Positions 8,762 to 16,690 of a DNA stretch of 18,793 bases are shown here, in pieces. The first letter of the stretch is position 1, and every line of letters starts with the position of its first letter. This stretch comes from Cephalothrix simula. Taxonomy: Eukaryota; Nemertea; Palaeonemertea; Archinemertea; Cephalotrichidae. The notes under the pieces are model-generated. The model was not told the DNA's origin and ran no database searches. It was given only the letters and a program-made list of their open reading frames with translations. The stretch covers positions 1-18,793 of the forward strand of contig JAXIUW010211397.1 in assembly GCA_035591015.1 (NCBI GenBank). The letters are read 5' to 3'. Position numbers and translations under genes: made by a program.

Positions 8762-9727
8762 ATGGTAAAGAGGAAGATACTGATTGCAAACAAAAAAGTC
8801 AAATCGAGAAAAACAAATAGGAATCGTGAAAAGGCTGCACCTGTCAATCAGTTCACTTGTGATATTTGTAAATCAAGTTTTTCTAAAGCACAAAATCTCA
8901 AAGCGCATATTCAGTCTGTACATGAAGGACAGCGGTTCACTTGTGAACGATGTATATCTAGTTTTTCATCTGCTGGAAGTCTTAGTTTACATATTATGTC
9001 TGTACATGAAGGAAAACGGTACGCTTGTGAACAATGTGAATCTAGTTTTTCCCGAAGAGACTTCCTGAAAAGACATATTGAGTCAGTACATGAGGGGAAA
9101 CGGTACCATTGTGAGGAATGTGAATCTAGCTTTGCTCGAGAAGGTGCTCTCAAAATACATATTAAGTCAGTACATGAAGGACAGCGATACAGTTGTGGGC
9201 AATGTATATCTAATTTTTCCCGGAGAGACTATCTGAAAAGACATATTGAGTCAGTACATGAAGGAAAACGATACCATTGTGAACAATGTAAATCTAGTTT
9301 TTCCCGAGGAGTAAATCTTAAAGAACATATTAAGGCAGTGCATGAAGGAAATCGATACAATTGTGAGCATTGTGAATATAGCTTTTCTCAAACAGGAGCT
9401 CTTAAAATACATATTCGCACAGCACATGAAGGAAAGCGATACCAATGTGAACAATGTGAATCTAGTTTTACTCAAGAAAGTTCTCTCAAAATACATATTC
9501 AGAGTTTGCATGAGGGAAAAAGATATATTTGTGACCAGTGTCAATCAATTTTTTCCCGAAGAGGACATCTAAAGAGACACATTAAGTCAGTACATGTACA
9601 TGAAGGAGAGCAATACATCTGTAAGCAATGTAAATCAATTTTTTCTGGAGCAGATGCTCTAAAAATACATATTCAGCCCGTACATGGTGGAAAACGATAC
9701 ATTTGTGAAAAACGTGAGTCTAGTTAG
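8762..9727 (+). CDS. C2H2 zinc-finger array protein C (terminal exon)
   Basis: The best-preserved member: a basic leader of about 30 residues (MVKRKILIANKKVKSRKTNR) and ten consecutive intact C-x2-C-x12-H-x4-H fingers. Helix ends in order are KAQNLKAH, SAGSLSLH, RRDFLKRH, REGALKIH, RRDYLKRH, RGVNLKEH, QTGALKIH, QESSLKIH, RRGHLKRH and GADALKIH. Between fingers 9 and 10 the linker is lengthened by two residues (SVHVHEGEQY) from a GTACAT duplication shared with D. The protein ends ICEKRESS, a truncated eleventh finger closed by TAG. The likely role is nuclear sequence-specific DNA binding; no effector domain is visible in this exon. The ATG sits 8 bases inside the exon, and an upstream start is likely, as for the other members. 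Confidence 0.88.
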   Translation: MVKRKILIANKKVKSRKTNRNREKAAPVNQFTCDICKSSFSKAQNLKAHIQSVHEGQRFTCERCISSFSSAGSLSLHIMSVHEGKRYACEQCESSFSRRDFLKRHIESVHEGKRYHCEECESSFAREGALKIHIKSVHEGQRYSCGQCISNFSRRDYLKRHIESVHEGKRYHCEQCKSSFSRGVNLKEHIKAVHEGNRYNCEHCEYSFSQTGALKIHIRTAHEGKRYQCEQCESSFTQESSLKIHIQSLHEGKRYICDQCQSIFSRRGHLKRHIKSVHVHEGEQYICKQCKSIFSGADALKIHIQPVHGGKRYICEKRESS

Positions 9728-9925
9728 ATGACGTAATTGGCCTCAAAAAAACATAATCTGCAGACTGTAAATCAAAGAAAGCGATGCACTTATTGAAAAT
9801 TTGAACCGAGTTGTGATTCATCAATGCTCAAAGAGGACATGTACAGGAAGGAAAGTGATACATTTGGGATGTTTGTAAATCAAGATTTTCATGGAAACGC
9901 AACCTTTTGATTATTGGAATGCAAA
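9728..9925 (+). pseudogene. Decayed zinc fingers behind the stop of C
   Basis: A finger frame is readable past the TAG: the remainder of finger 11 (GATGACGTAATTGGCCTC, the helix part), then KRCTYxKFEPS (about 9778-9812), AQRGH (about 9825-9840) and YIWDVCKSRFSWKRNLLI (about 9858-9912), with stops and lost cysteines. The same relic order follows D and E and, in part, B. The truncation is therefore older than the split of these units. Confidence 0.7.
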
Positions 9926-10132
9926 TGTTTCCAGTGTTTGTGTTATTAGACAGAGCAATATAGTAATAGATTTGTGCATAAATCCCATCCTCCATATAGA
10001 TGTTTTCACTATAGTGCTAAGTTTCTGATACTGGAAATCAACCCATCCTATGTGTGCATTCTTCAACGCACTTGTAATATCTGAATAGCAAAAATTATTA
10101 AGAAAACTGATACATGTTCTTTAATGCTTAAA

Positions 10133-10246
10133 AACAACGATGTAAAATATTCTTAAGAAAAAGATTAAAATTGTTTGAAAGTATACTGTTCTTTTACTAA
10201 AAGCTTTATTTAAACAGTTTGTTAAGAAAATCTTACATCGTTTTTT
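10133..10246. mobile_element. Foldback repeat, copy behind array C
   Basis: The arms are AACAACGATGTAAAAT...TTCTTAAG and, inverted, GTTAAGAAAATCTTACATCG. The inner ATTTAAACAGTTT half of the second inverted pair and the AAAGCTTTATTT core are present. This is the complete version of the element that is split by insertions in unit D. Confidence 0.7.
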
Positions 10247-10880
10247 GCAGGTACTAGTGTTTTTCAATATAATTGATAAGTTATTATTTTTTGAGATTTT
10301 TTGAAATAATAACTTCTGCACCAAGAGTGGAGCGTCAGAAAACCTTCAGACACCATGCCTAATTTTACACGTTGTCGATCGCTCATGTACATGTATTTTA
10401 ACACATAGCATGATCATTAAATTTGACGAATAAAATAATTTCATTCATGAGATGCAACAGTTAAATACCTAATTAAATAAATGTACAATTTTAACGATTC
10501 GGTAAGCATTATCATTTTATGAGACAATAAATCTATATTCCCTGTGAACCACCCCAAACGGCCTGGTGTCTCGAGGTTTCTGACCCTTGTCTGCATGCTG
10601 AATTTTCGTTCACAGTAGAGTTTATAAGTAAGTCATATCTGTTTGGAAATATATTTTCCGCTGCAGTTTTCAGTAGTGTTAGAGCATTTATGGTAAATAT
10701 TTTTCGCATTTAAATTTCTTCGGTTCTGTCTCAATAAATTTGTATGTTTAGGTAATCTAATTAGCTCATTTACTGTCTTGATCACAATTTTTAGACGGTA
10801 TGCATGATTCTCAAGCATGACTGCATTTTCTTACAATGTTCAATCAAGCTATTTAACATAAAATTACGAGAAGATTTAAT
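10247..10880. other. 3' flank of unit C, no gene
   Basis: This flank matches 18269-18645 behind E over several blocks: GGTGGAGCGTCA-like, CTCATGTACATGTA, CATGATCATT, TTTATGGTAAA and CTCATTTACTGTCTTGAT. About 60 bases of extra sequence near 10500-10600 are not seen in E. Short minus-strand open frames here have no motifs. Confidence 0.55.
10429..10434 (+). terminator. Candidate polyadenylation signal, unit C
   Basis: An AATAAA sits inside a block conserved with E (where it is at 18449-18454), about 700 bases behind the C stop. Conservation comes from shared ancestry, so use of the signal is an inference. Confidence 0.35.
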
Positions 10881-10889
10881 GTAATGAGT

Positions 10890-11325
10890 CGATATCGTAA
10901 AAACCATTCTACTGACCTGGCTCTGGTGGAAATAACTGATAGAATCAGCATTAGATGAAAAGAAAACAGTTTGTGGACTATATATGGATTTCTCCAAGGC
11001 ATTTGACACCGTAGATCATAAAATCTTATTTAGATAAACTAGATTATTATGGAATTCAAAATATTTCCCATAAATGGTTTTCGAGCTATCTGTCTAATAT
11101 AATTAGATGGTTGTTCGTCTTCTAAACTGAAAATTGCTCATGGAGTGCCCCAAGGGTCCACCTTGGGTCCTCTTTTATTTCTTTTATACATTAATGATCT
11201 GCCATCATGTAGCAACATATTGATATTCAGATTATTCGCAGACGATACTAATATTTTCCTTGTAGATATGGATATTTTGAAATCTTAAAGTACCAGAATT
11301 GTTAAATGTTGATAATCTAAGGTAT
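10890..11325 (+). mobile_element. Reverse-transcriptase relic of a LINE, copy 1
   Basis: Conceptual translation with frameshifts gives KNHSTDLALVEITD, then motif A (MDFSKAFDTVDHKIL), YYGIQNISHKWFSSYLSN, motif B ([17 protein letters not shown]) and motif C with an intact FADDTNIF. The KAFDxVDHKIL and GVPQGSxLGP words are characteristic of CR1/L2/Jockey-type non-LTR retrotransposons. Only the central part of the reverse transcriptase is present. There is no endonuclease, and several frames are broken (for example a 3-6 nt extra block near 10928 and losses near 11098). It is non-functional. It was carried along in the duplication that also gave copy 2. Confidence 0.85.
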
Positions 11326-11544
11326 AGAAATAGAATTCTTCGAGATCTCCTAGAAGGGGCATACATTTTTGGAAATAGCATGAAAATTTACACACCATGG
11401 GGGGTGTTTAAATTTTTAGTGGTGCCGCAAAATGTGCAAAACGTTCGAAAATAGACTAAGTCCCCCTTTTAGTTGCCGTATGTTAAGTAACCACCCCAAA
11501 TTGTTCCGGTTAGACTAAATTACGCAAATCTTGGGTTCTTGATA

Positions 11545-11799
11545 ATATCAGGTGACCCGTGGATGTCATTCAACGGTCATATGATCCCATATGAGCCTGG
11601 GCACAAATTAATTCTGTGGTGGCAATTTTGGACCTATGCTTTTTTTGGTCAAACTCGAACGATTGGTGGTGTTCCGACCACTAAAAGTGATATTTATCAT
11701 TCTTACCATATAACTGATGCTATATGTGACTTTATTTTATTCATTCTTTTCATTATTCGGGGGAGCCTCGAAGGACATGAGCCACCGCTCCTTGTCTAG
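11545..11799 (+). other. Short open frame in the D-specific insert, not recognised
   Basis: About 85 codons are open (PWMSFNGHMIPYEPGHKLIL, then tryptophan-rich WWQFWTYAFF), ending at TAG. The first ATG is at 11563. No family is recognised. The last third (SLEGHEPPL) is sequence shared with the non-coding flank of E, so the frame is a patchwork. It may be a relic of the inserted element or chance. I do not claim a gene. Confidence 0.2.
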
Positions 11800-11990
11800 G
11801 GAATATTGGAAGTGATAATCTGTTTATCTGTTTCAGTCTAAGTATGAGTATACCTTCGGTCCAAATATATCAGTAGGCCCTACAGCAGATTATCACGTCC
11901 AATATGATGATTATTTGCATTTTTTTTAATGTAATTTCAAATAACTTAGGTATTTCATTGCTTTATATCAGTTCCTGATGATGAATAAGA

Positions 11991-12007
11991 TCTAATCTAA
12001 TCTAATC
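11991..12007 (+). repeat. (TCTAA)n microsatellite
   Basis: Three full TCTAA units plus TC follow CCTGATGATGAATAAGA. Short satellite tails of this kind terminate many non-LTR retrotransposons. The preceding bases (about 11930-11990) are absent from the matching place in E. Confidence 0.6.
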
Positions 12008-12328
12008 ATGCTTAAACAAAATGGGTATACCTTCGGTCCTAATATATGTTAATCAGTAGGCCATACGAGAAACACCCATAATTTAATCTGATAGAAAAGT
12101 GATAGCAAGTGAAGAAAAAAATGAGTTTAAATATTTTGGAATCTCCCGATTTGGCAACATAAGTATTGTTCATTAATACCCCCATGATAGACTCTCCGTT
12201 TGGGACCAACTTTTCCCATACTTTCACAGAATTGGCCTAAGATCCATTTAACAAGTATAGGTCATGAGGCCAAAAGAATCCCAAATTATCTATTTAAAAA
12301 TTTATAGAGTCTGTAAGGATTTATAGTT

Positions 12329-12348
12329 TATACAATTCTATTTTTCAG
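12329..12348 (+). promoter_or_regulatory. 3' splice site of zinc-finger exon D
   Basis: TTCTATTTTTCAG ends at 12348. The exon starts AA-ATT-TCA-ATG. This acceptor is identical over its last 15 or so bases to those of B and E. Confidence 0.7.
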
Positions 12349-12356
12349 AAATTTCA

Positions 12357-13312
12357 ATGGTAAAGAAAAAGCTGCTGATTGCAAAAAAAACAGTCAAATT
12401 GGGGAAAACTAAGAAGAAGAATCGTGTAGAGGCTGTGACACAGTTCACTTGTGATACTTGTAAATCTAGCTTTTCTCATGCAGGAAATCTCAAAGCGCAT
12501 ATTCTGGCTGTGCATGAAGGACAGCGATACACTTGTGAAAAATGTAAATCTAGTTACGCTTCTGCTGGTGGTCTCTGTTTACATATTAAGTCTATACATG
12601 AAGGAAAACGGTACGCTTGTAAACAATGTGAATCTAGTTTTTCCCGAGTGCAGCATCTGAAAAGACATATTGAGTCAATGCATGAGGGAAAACGATACCA
12701 ATGTCAAGAATGTAAATCTAGTTTTGCTCTAGAAGGTGTTCTCAAAACACATATTAAGTCAGTACATGAAGGACACCGATACAGTTGTGAGCAATGTATA
12801 TCTATTTTTTCCCGAAGAGACTATCTGAAAAGCCACATTGAGTCAGTACATGAGGGAAAACGATACCATTGTGAACAATGTAAATCTAGTTTTTCCCGAG
12901 GAGCAAATCTTAAAAAACATATTAAGACAGTGCATGAAGGAAAGCGATTGTGAGCATTGTGAATATAGCTTTTCTCAAACAGGAGCTCTAGAAATACATA
13001 TTCGCACTGTATATGAAGGAAAGCGATACCAATGTGAACAATGTAAATAGTTTTATTCAACAAAGTTCTCTCAAAATACATATTCAGAGTTTACATGAAC
13101 GCAAAAGATACATTTGTTACCAGTGTCAATCAATTTTTTCCCGAAGAGGACATTTTAAGAGACACATTAAGTCAGTACATGTACATGAAGGAGAGCAATA
13201 CATTTGTGAGCAATGTAAATCAATTTTTTCTGGAGCAGATGCTCTAAAAATACACATTCAGGCCGTACATGATGATGGAAAACTTGTGAAAAACGTGAGT
13301 CTAGTTAGATGA
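12357..13312 (+). pseudogene. C2H2 zinc-finger array D, frameshifted
   Basis: A basic leader (MVKKKLLIAKKTVKLGKTKK) and six intact fingers are open to a stop at 12951-12953 (198 codons). Alignment with C shows the stop is caused by loss of 5 bases (TACAA) in the linker before finger 7. Finger 7 continues in another frame. A 2-base loss near 13049 shifts the frame again, in finger 8. An 8-base loss with a small insertion near 13271-13283 breaks the last linker. Fingers 8-10 are otherwise well kept (QSSLKIH, RRGHFKRH, GADALKIH), and the SVHVHEGE linker is shared with C. A six-finger truncated protein could still be made. Its third-to-sixth helices remain normal, so the damage may be recent. A sequencing error could mimic one of the three shifts, but hardly all of them. 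Confidence 0.8.
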
Positions 13313-13520
13313 CGTAATTGGCATCAAAAAAATAATCAGACAGTAAGTTAAAGAAAGCGATGCACTTACTGAAAATTCGAACCTAGTTTTTCACGGGCGA
13401 TGTGATCCATCAATCAAGAGGACATGTACAGGAAGGAATGTGACTGATACATTTTGGGATGTTTGTAAATCAAACTTTCCACGGAAACGCAACCTTTTGA
13501 TTAATGGAATACAAAGTTTT
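13313..13520 (+). pseudogene. Decayed zinc fingers behind array D
   Basis: The same tail as behind C: RCTYxKFEPSFSRAM (about 13357-13402), then RGH followed by a broken TTTGGGATGTTTGTAAATCAA knuckle (about 13453-13475). All frames are interrupted. It supports one ancestral C-terminal extension for B-E. Confidence 0.65.
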
Positions 13521-13732
13521 CCAGTGTTTGTTTTAGTAGATAGAGCAATAATCAATTTGTGCATAAATCCCATCATTTATATAGCTGTTTTCACTATAGT
13601 GCTTAGTTTCTGATACTGGAAATGCAACCCATCCTATGTTTGCATTTTTCAACGCACTTGCAATCTCTGGATAACATAAATTATTGAGAAAACTGATACA
13701 TGTTCTTTAGTGCTTAAAAACAACGATGTAAA

Positions 13733-14633
13733 CAGTGGCGTAACGATAGTGAAGTTAGAATGTTTCTTAAGGGCCCCAAAGAAAATCACCAAAAAAATCA
13801 CATCTTTTGCTCACTGGTTTATTGGGCCCATATCTTTAAGCAGGTCTACGAACTTACAAGTATTTTAATAAAATCTCATATGAATTTTTAGAGCCTCCCC
13901 TTGGTCTGTCATCACTCATCGGTATAAGAATGCCTAAAATTTTCTTTCCTTGCTTTGCTCGGCACCATTATAAAAACATTTTAATTTTGATGTGACAATT
14001 GCCGTGAGAATTTTGACCAGTTTCTCTATCAGCATCAGGATTCGTTCCTGTATTATATATTGCTTTGTAGCCATTTTAAAAGCTTCTATCGACTATTTTC
14101 AAGTCTTAAAATCATTTAATTAATAAAAACGATGCTTTAATGATCTGCAATAGGGCTTACTCCGTTCATACATTGAGATGTAGTAGTGCCGGTACCGGTA
14201 AAAGGGATCGGTGTACCCAGGGATATAGTGTCCGCCCAATACATTTTGTATAGGTAACACGAAAGAAGTTAGTTTCAAATGTTCAACCTGGGGATTAATG
14301 TCCTCTCATCCTATACATTTTGTATTCAAGGGGACTTTAAAACCTAGGACACTAATTCATATCACACCAGTACTGAAGCCCGAGTAGTCTCTCGACTGTA
14401 CCGGTACCGGTACTAGTACCGTTTGGAAACGCTGATCTGCGCAATACAAGGGTCACATTTCAATCATGAAATGAATGGGTAAAAACCGCGACGAAACTAC
14501 CTGCAGCAAGGCATTCAGTTTTTCTTGGTGCATTTCCCCTGTCCCAACCAGGGTATTGTATTTTAAAATCTATCTAGAGGGGGCCCGAACACCAGATTTC
14601 CTAAGGGCCCCGCACATCTCTGTTAAGCCACTG
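13733..14633. mobile_element. Non-autonomous hAT-family element, 901 bp
   Basis: The ends are CAGTGGCGTAAC and, inverted, CAGTGGCTTAAC, followed on both sides by GGGCCC-containing subterminal words. It is flanked by a perfect 8-bp direct repeat, GATGTAAA (13725-13732 and 14634-14641). The empty site is preserved in C and E as a single GATGTAAA. The 8-bp duplication and the CAGTGGC-type terminal repeat are hallmarks of hAT transposons. No open frame of transposase size is present, so it must have moved with help from elsewhere. It contains a further symmetric block (14181-14418). Confidence 0.85.
14181..14418. repeat. Inverted repeat nested in the hAT element
   Basis: TAGTAGTGCCGGTACCGGTA (14181-14200) and the inverse of 14399-14418 (TACTAGTACCGGTACCGGTA) differ at three positions. 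The enclosed about 200 bases contain ACATTTTGTATAGG (14241-14254) and ATACATTTTGTATTC (14311-14325). It is a possible second, older element within the hAT copy, or part of its subterminal structure. Confidence 0.6.
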
Positions 14634-14710
14634 GATGTAAAATGTTCTTAAGAAAAAAATTAAAAACTGTTTTAAAATTATACTGTTCTTTTACTAAAAG
14701 CTTTATTTAA

Positions 14711-15027
14711 GGGGATGCATAGGTGAATTTTTGCCCAAAAACAAGGTGACATAATTTGAGCTTATTAGAAACATTTACAAAAGAAATTTTATATCCTAGA
14801 TACATATCAAGGATGACAAACTAACTATAAGAGTTTTTCGCAAAATTTAGTCAGGAAAGTTGATTTTGAAAAACTTGGTCAATAGTGGCATTTTTAGCCT
14901 AGTTTTTTTTAAATCAGTTCCATGAATTTTGTGAAAAAATCATTTAGTTATTCTTCCTGTCTAGGATACAAAATTTATTTGTAAATGCTTCCAATAAGCT
15001 CAAATTATGTCACTTTGGGGCATCCCC
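14711..15027. mobile_element. TTAA-flanked foldback element, 317 bp
   Basis: It starts GGGGATGC and ends GCATCCCC, with TTAA directly outside both ends (14707-14710, 15028-15031). The two halves are inverted copies for about 130 bases (shared GTGACATAATTTGAGCTTAT, then CATTTACAAA and ATCCTAG), with a short AT-rich centre. TTAA duplications are typical of the piggyBac superfamily, and a non-autonomous foldback of that type is the best guess. No coding capacity. Confidence 0.75.
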
Positions 15028-15031
15028 TTAA

Positions 15032-15452
15032 GCTTAAAGTAATTTTATACATGTAACAGGATACTGTTAGTTCTCAAGACATAATATTTCACTTGAAATT
15101 TGTCCATATATATACTGTAGTCTGAATAAGCCATATGGTTTTGATCGATATGATTTAATGTTTTCCACTTCTGCTAATTTAAAGGGCATGTAAGAAATAA
15201 ACACCAATGCATTATTCAATATAATTGTGTTCAGTGTGATATGTGATTCTGTATTTTCTAAAGTCATAATTTGTCTCCCATTGAATCGTCAACCAGGAAC
15301 TCGAAAAGATGTTTTCTGAGTCTTTGAGGTTTGTTACTGATACATATACATGTGTATCTTCTAGCCGTCATTTGGTTTCGTTTTTGTCCAAAAAATTAAA
15401 ATTTGCAATAACATTAATAACACTTGATACTTGCCAATGATTGATTTTCAAG
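15032..15452. other. Intergenic, no gene recognised
   Basis: The first about 35 bases match the B flank at 7117-7149. The rest has no counterpart in the window and only short motif-free open frames. Confidence 0.5.
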
Positions 15453-15538
15453 TGGCCCCTAGTTTTAGCTTCAGTTTTTATTTAACTTCGTACTTTGCAC
15501 TAGGTTAAATGAAAAACCTCAGTTAAAACTAAGGGCAA
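15453..15538. repeat. Imperfect hairpin, about 38-bp arms
   Basis: TGGCCCCTAGTTTTAGCTTC and on to TTTAACTTCG (to about 15490) pairs with GGTTAAATGAAAAACCTCAG to AAGGGCAAC (15502-15538), with a few mismatches. It is probably a minimal foldback element just upstream of the reverse-transcriptase relic. Confidence 0.55.
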
Positions 15539-15566
15539 CTTTAAAATCCATATCTATATCTAAATT

Positions 15567-16060
15567 TTATATGAGTACCAATTTGGTTTCCATAAAAATC
15601 ATTCTATTGCCCTGGCTCTTGTGGAAATAACTGATGGAGCATTAGATGAAAAGAAAACAGTTTGTGGACTAACCATCGATTTCTCCAAAGCATTTGACTC
15701 TGTAGATCATAAAATCTTATTAGATAACCTAGATTAAATGTATTATGGAATTCGAAATATTTCCCATAAATGGTTTTCGAGCTATCTTTCTAATAGAATT
15801 CAGTATGTTGAAATATATAGTTTTTCGCCTTCTAAACTGAGAATTTCTCATGGAGTGCCCCAAGGGTCCACCTTGGGTCCTCTTTTATTTCTTTTATACA
15901 TTAATGATCTGCCATCCTGTAGCAACATATTGATTCAGATTATTTTCAGACGATACTAATATTTTCCTTGCGGACACGGATATTTTTAAATCTTAAAGTA
16001 CCAGAATTGATAAAAGTTGATAAGCTTTCCCTAAGTATATCTAAGTCTACACAAATGGAT
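15567..16060 (+). mobile_element. Reverse-transcriptase relic of a LINE, copy 2
   Basis: It reads LYEYQFGFHKNHSIALALVE, motif A (IDFSKAFDSVDHKILL), a TAA at 15734-15736, then MYYGIRNISHKWFSSYLSN and motif B ([20 protein letters not shown]). A 2-base loss near 15931 then shifts the catalytic block, which reads FSDDTNIF in the next frame. The 74-codon open part alone (15738-15959) covers motif B. The relic is nearly collinear with copy 1 and shares the broken end (KS then TAA), so both descend from one already damaged insertion. It is non-functional and of CR1/L2/Jockey type. Confidence 0.85.
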
Positions 16061-16688
16061 GGAAAAATTGGAAGAGGCACTGTGAAATGTAAAAATATTG
16101 GCCCCCGCATCGAGATTTCCTAGAAGAGGCATCCCTTAACCCTATACATTCATTTTTTGGAAACAGCGTAAAAATTTACACACCATGGGAGGGTTTTAAA
16201 ATTTTTAGCCCCACCTAATGGGGGGTGGTGACGCAAATGCGCAAATAGACTAAGTCCCCCTTTTAGTATCTGGATGTAAAGGGAACGCCCCCAAGCCTCG
16301 AAGGACTTGAGCCACCGCTCCAAATTTGGGCATATTGGACGTGATAATCTGTTTATCTATTTCAGTGACAGCAGAATATCACGTCCAATAAATGATTATT
16401 TGCATCATTTTTATACTGAAATAAAGAAAAGAATTATTACCCACATAAAGAAAAGAGTTATTACCCACATTAACACTATCTCCTGATTTGTCAACATAAG
16501 TATTGTTCATTAATGCCCCCATGATATACTGTCCGTTTGGGGCCAACGATCTCCATGCTTTATAATTTAAGAAGTATGGTTCATAATTTAGACAGTTTGA
16601 GGCCAAAAGAATCCCAAAATATCAATTTCAAAAAATAAGAGTCTGTAGAAATGATTTATACTGTAGTTTATACAATTCTATTTTTCAG
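16061..16688 (+). repeat. 5' flank of unit E (duplicated intronic segment)
   Basis: Collinear with 11326-12348 upstream of D, minus the D-specific insert. A local tandem duplication of ATTATTACCCACAT-like sequence (about 16432-16470) is private to E. It ends in the acceptor. Confidence 0.65.
16669..16688 (+). promoter_or_regulatory. 3' splice site of zinc-finger exon E
   Basis: TTCTATTTTTCAG ends at 16688. The exon begins AA-ATT-TCA-ATA, the same phase as the others. Confidence 0.7.
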
Positions 16689-16690
16689 AA

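Larger units (their letters stand above)
11326..12348 (+). repeat. 5' flank of unit D (duplicated, with a D-specific insert)
   Basis: Blocks shared with E's flank (16105-16688) are GAAAATTTACACACCATGGG-like, ATAGACTAAGTCCCCCTTTTA, GCCTCGAAGGAC, TGATAATCTGTTTATCTGTTTCAG-like and AACATAAGTATTGTTCATTAA, then the acceptor. D alone has about 270 bases at about 11480-11760 and a block ending in a (TCTAA)n run at 11991-12007. The latter may be the 3' tail of another LINE copy. Confidence 0.65.
13719..14710. mobile_element. Foldback repeat behind D, split by two insertions
   Basis: The left end (AACAACGATGTAAA) is at 13719-13732. The middle (TGTTCTTAAG...AAAGCTTTATTTAA) resumes at 14642 and ends at 14710. 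A hAT element occupies 13733-14633 and a TTAA-flanked element follows from 14711. The right arm (the inverse of AACGATGTAAGAT) is missing altogether. Confidence 0.7.
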
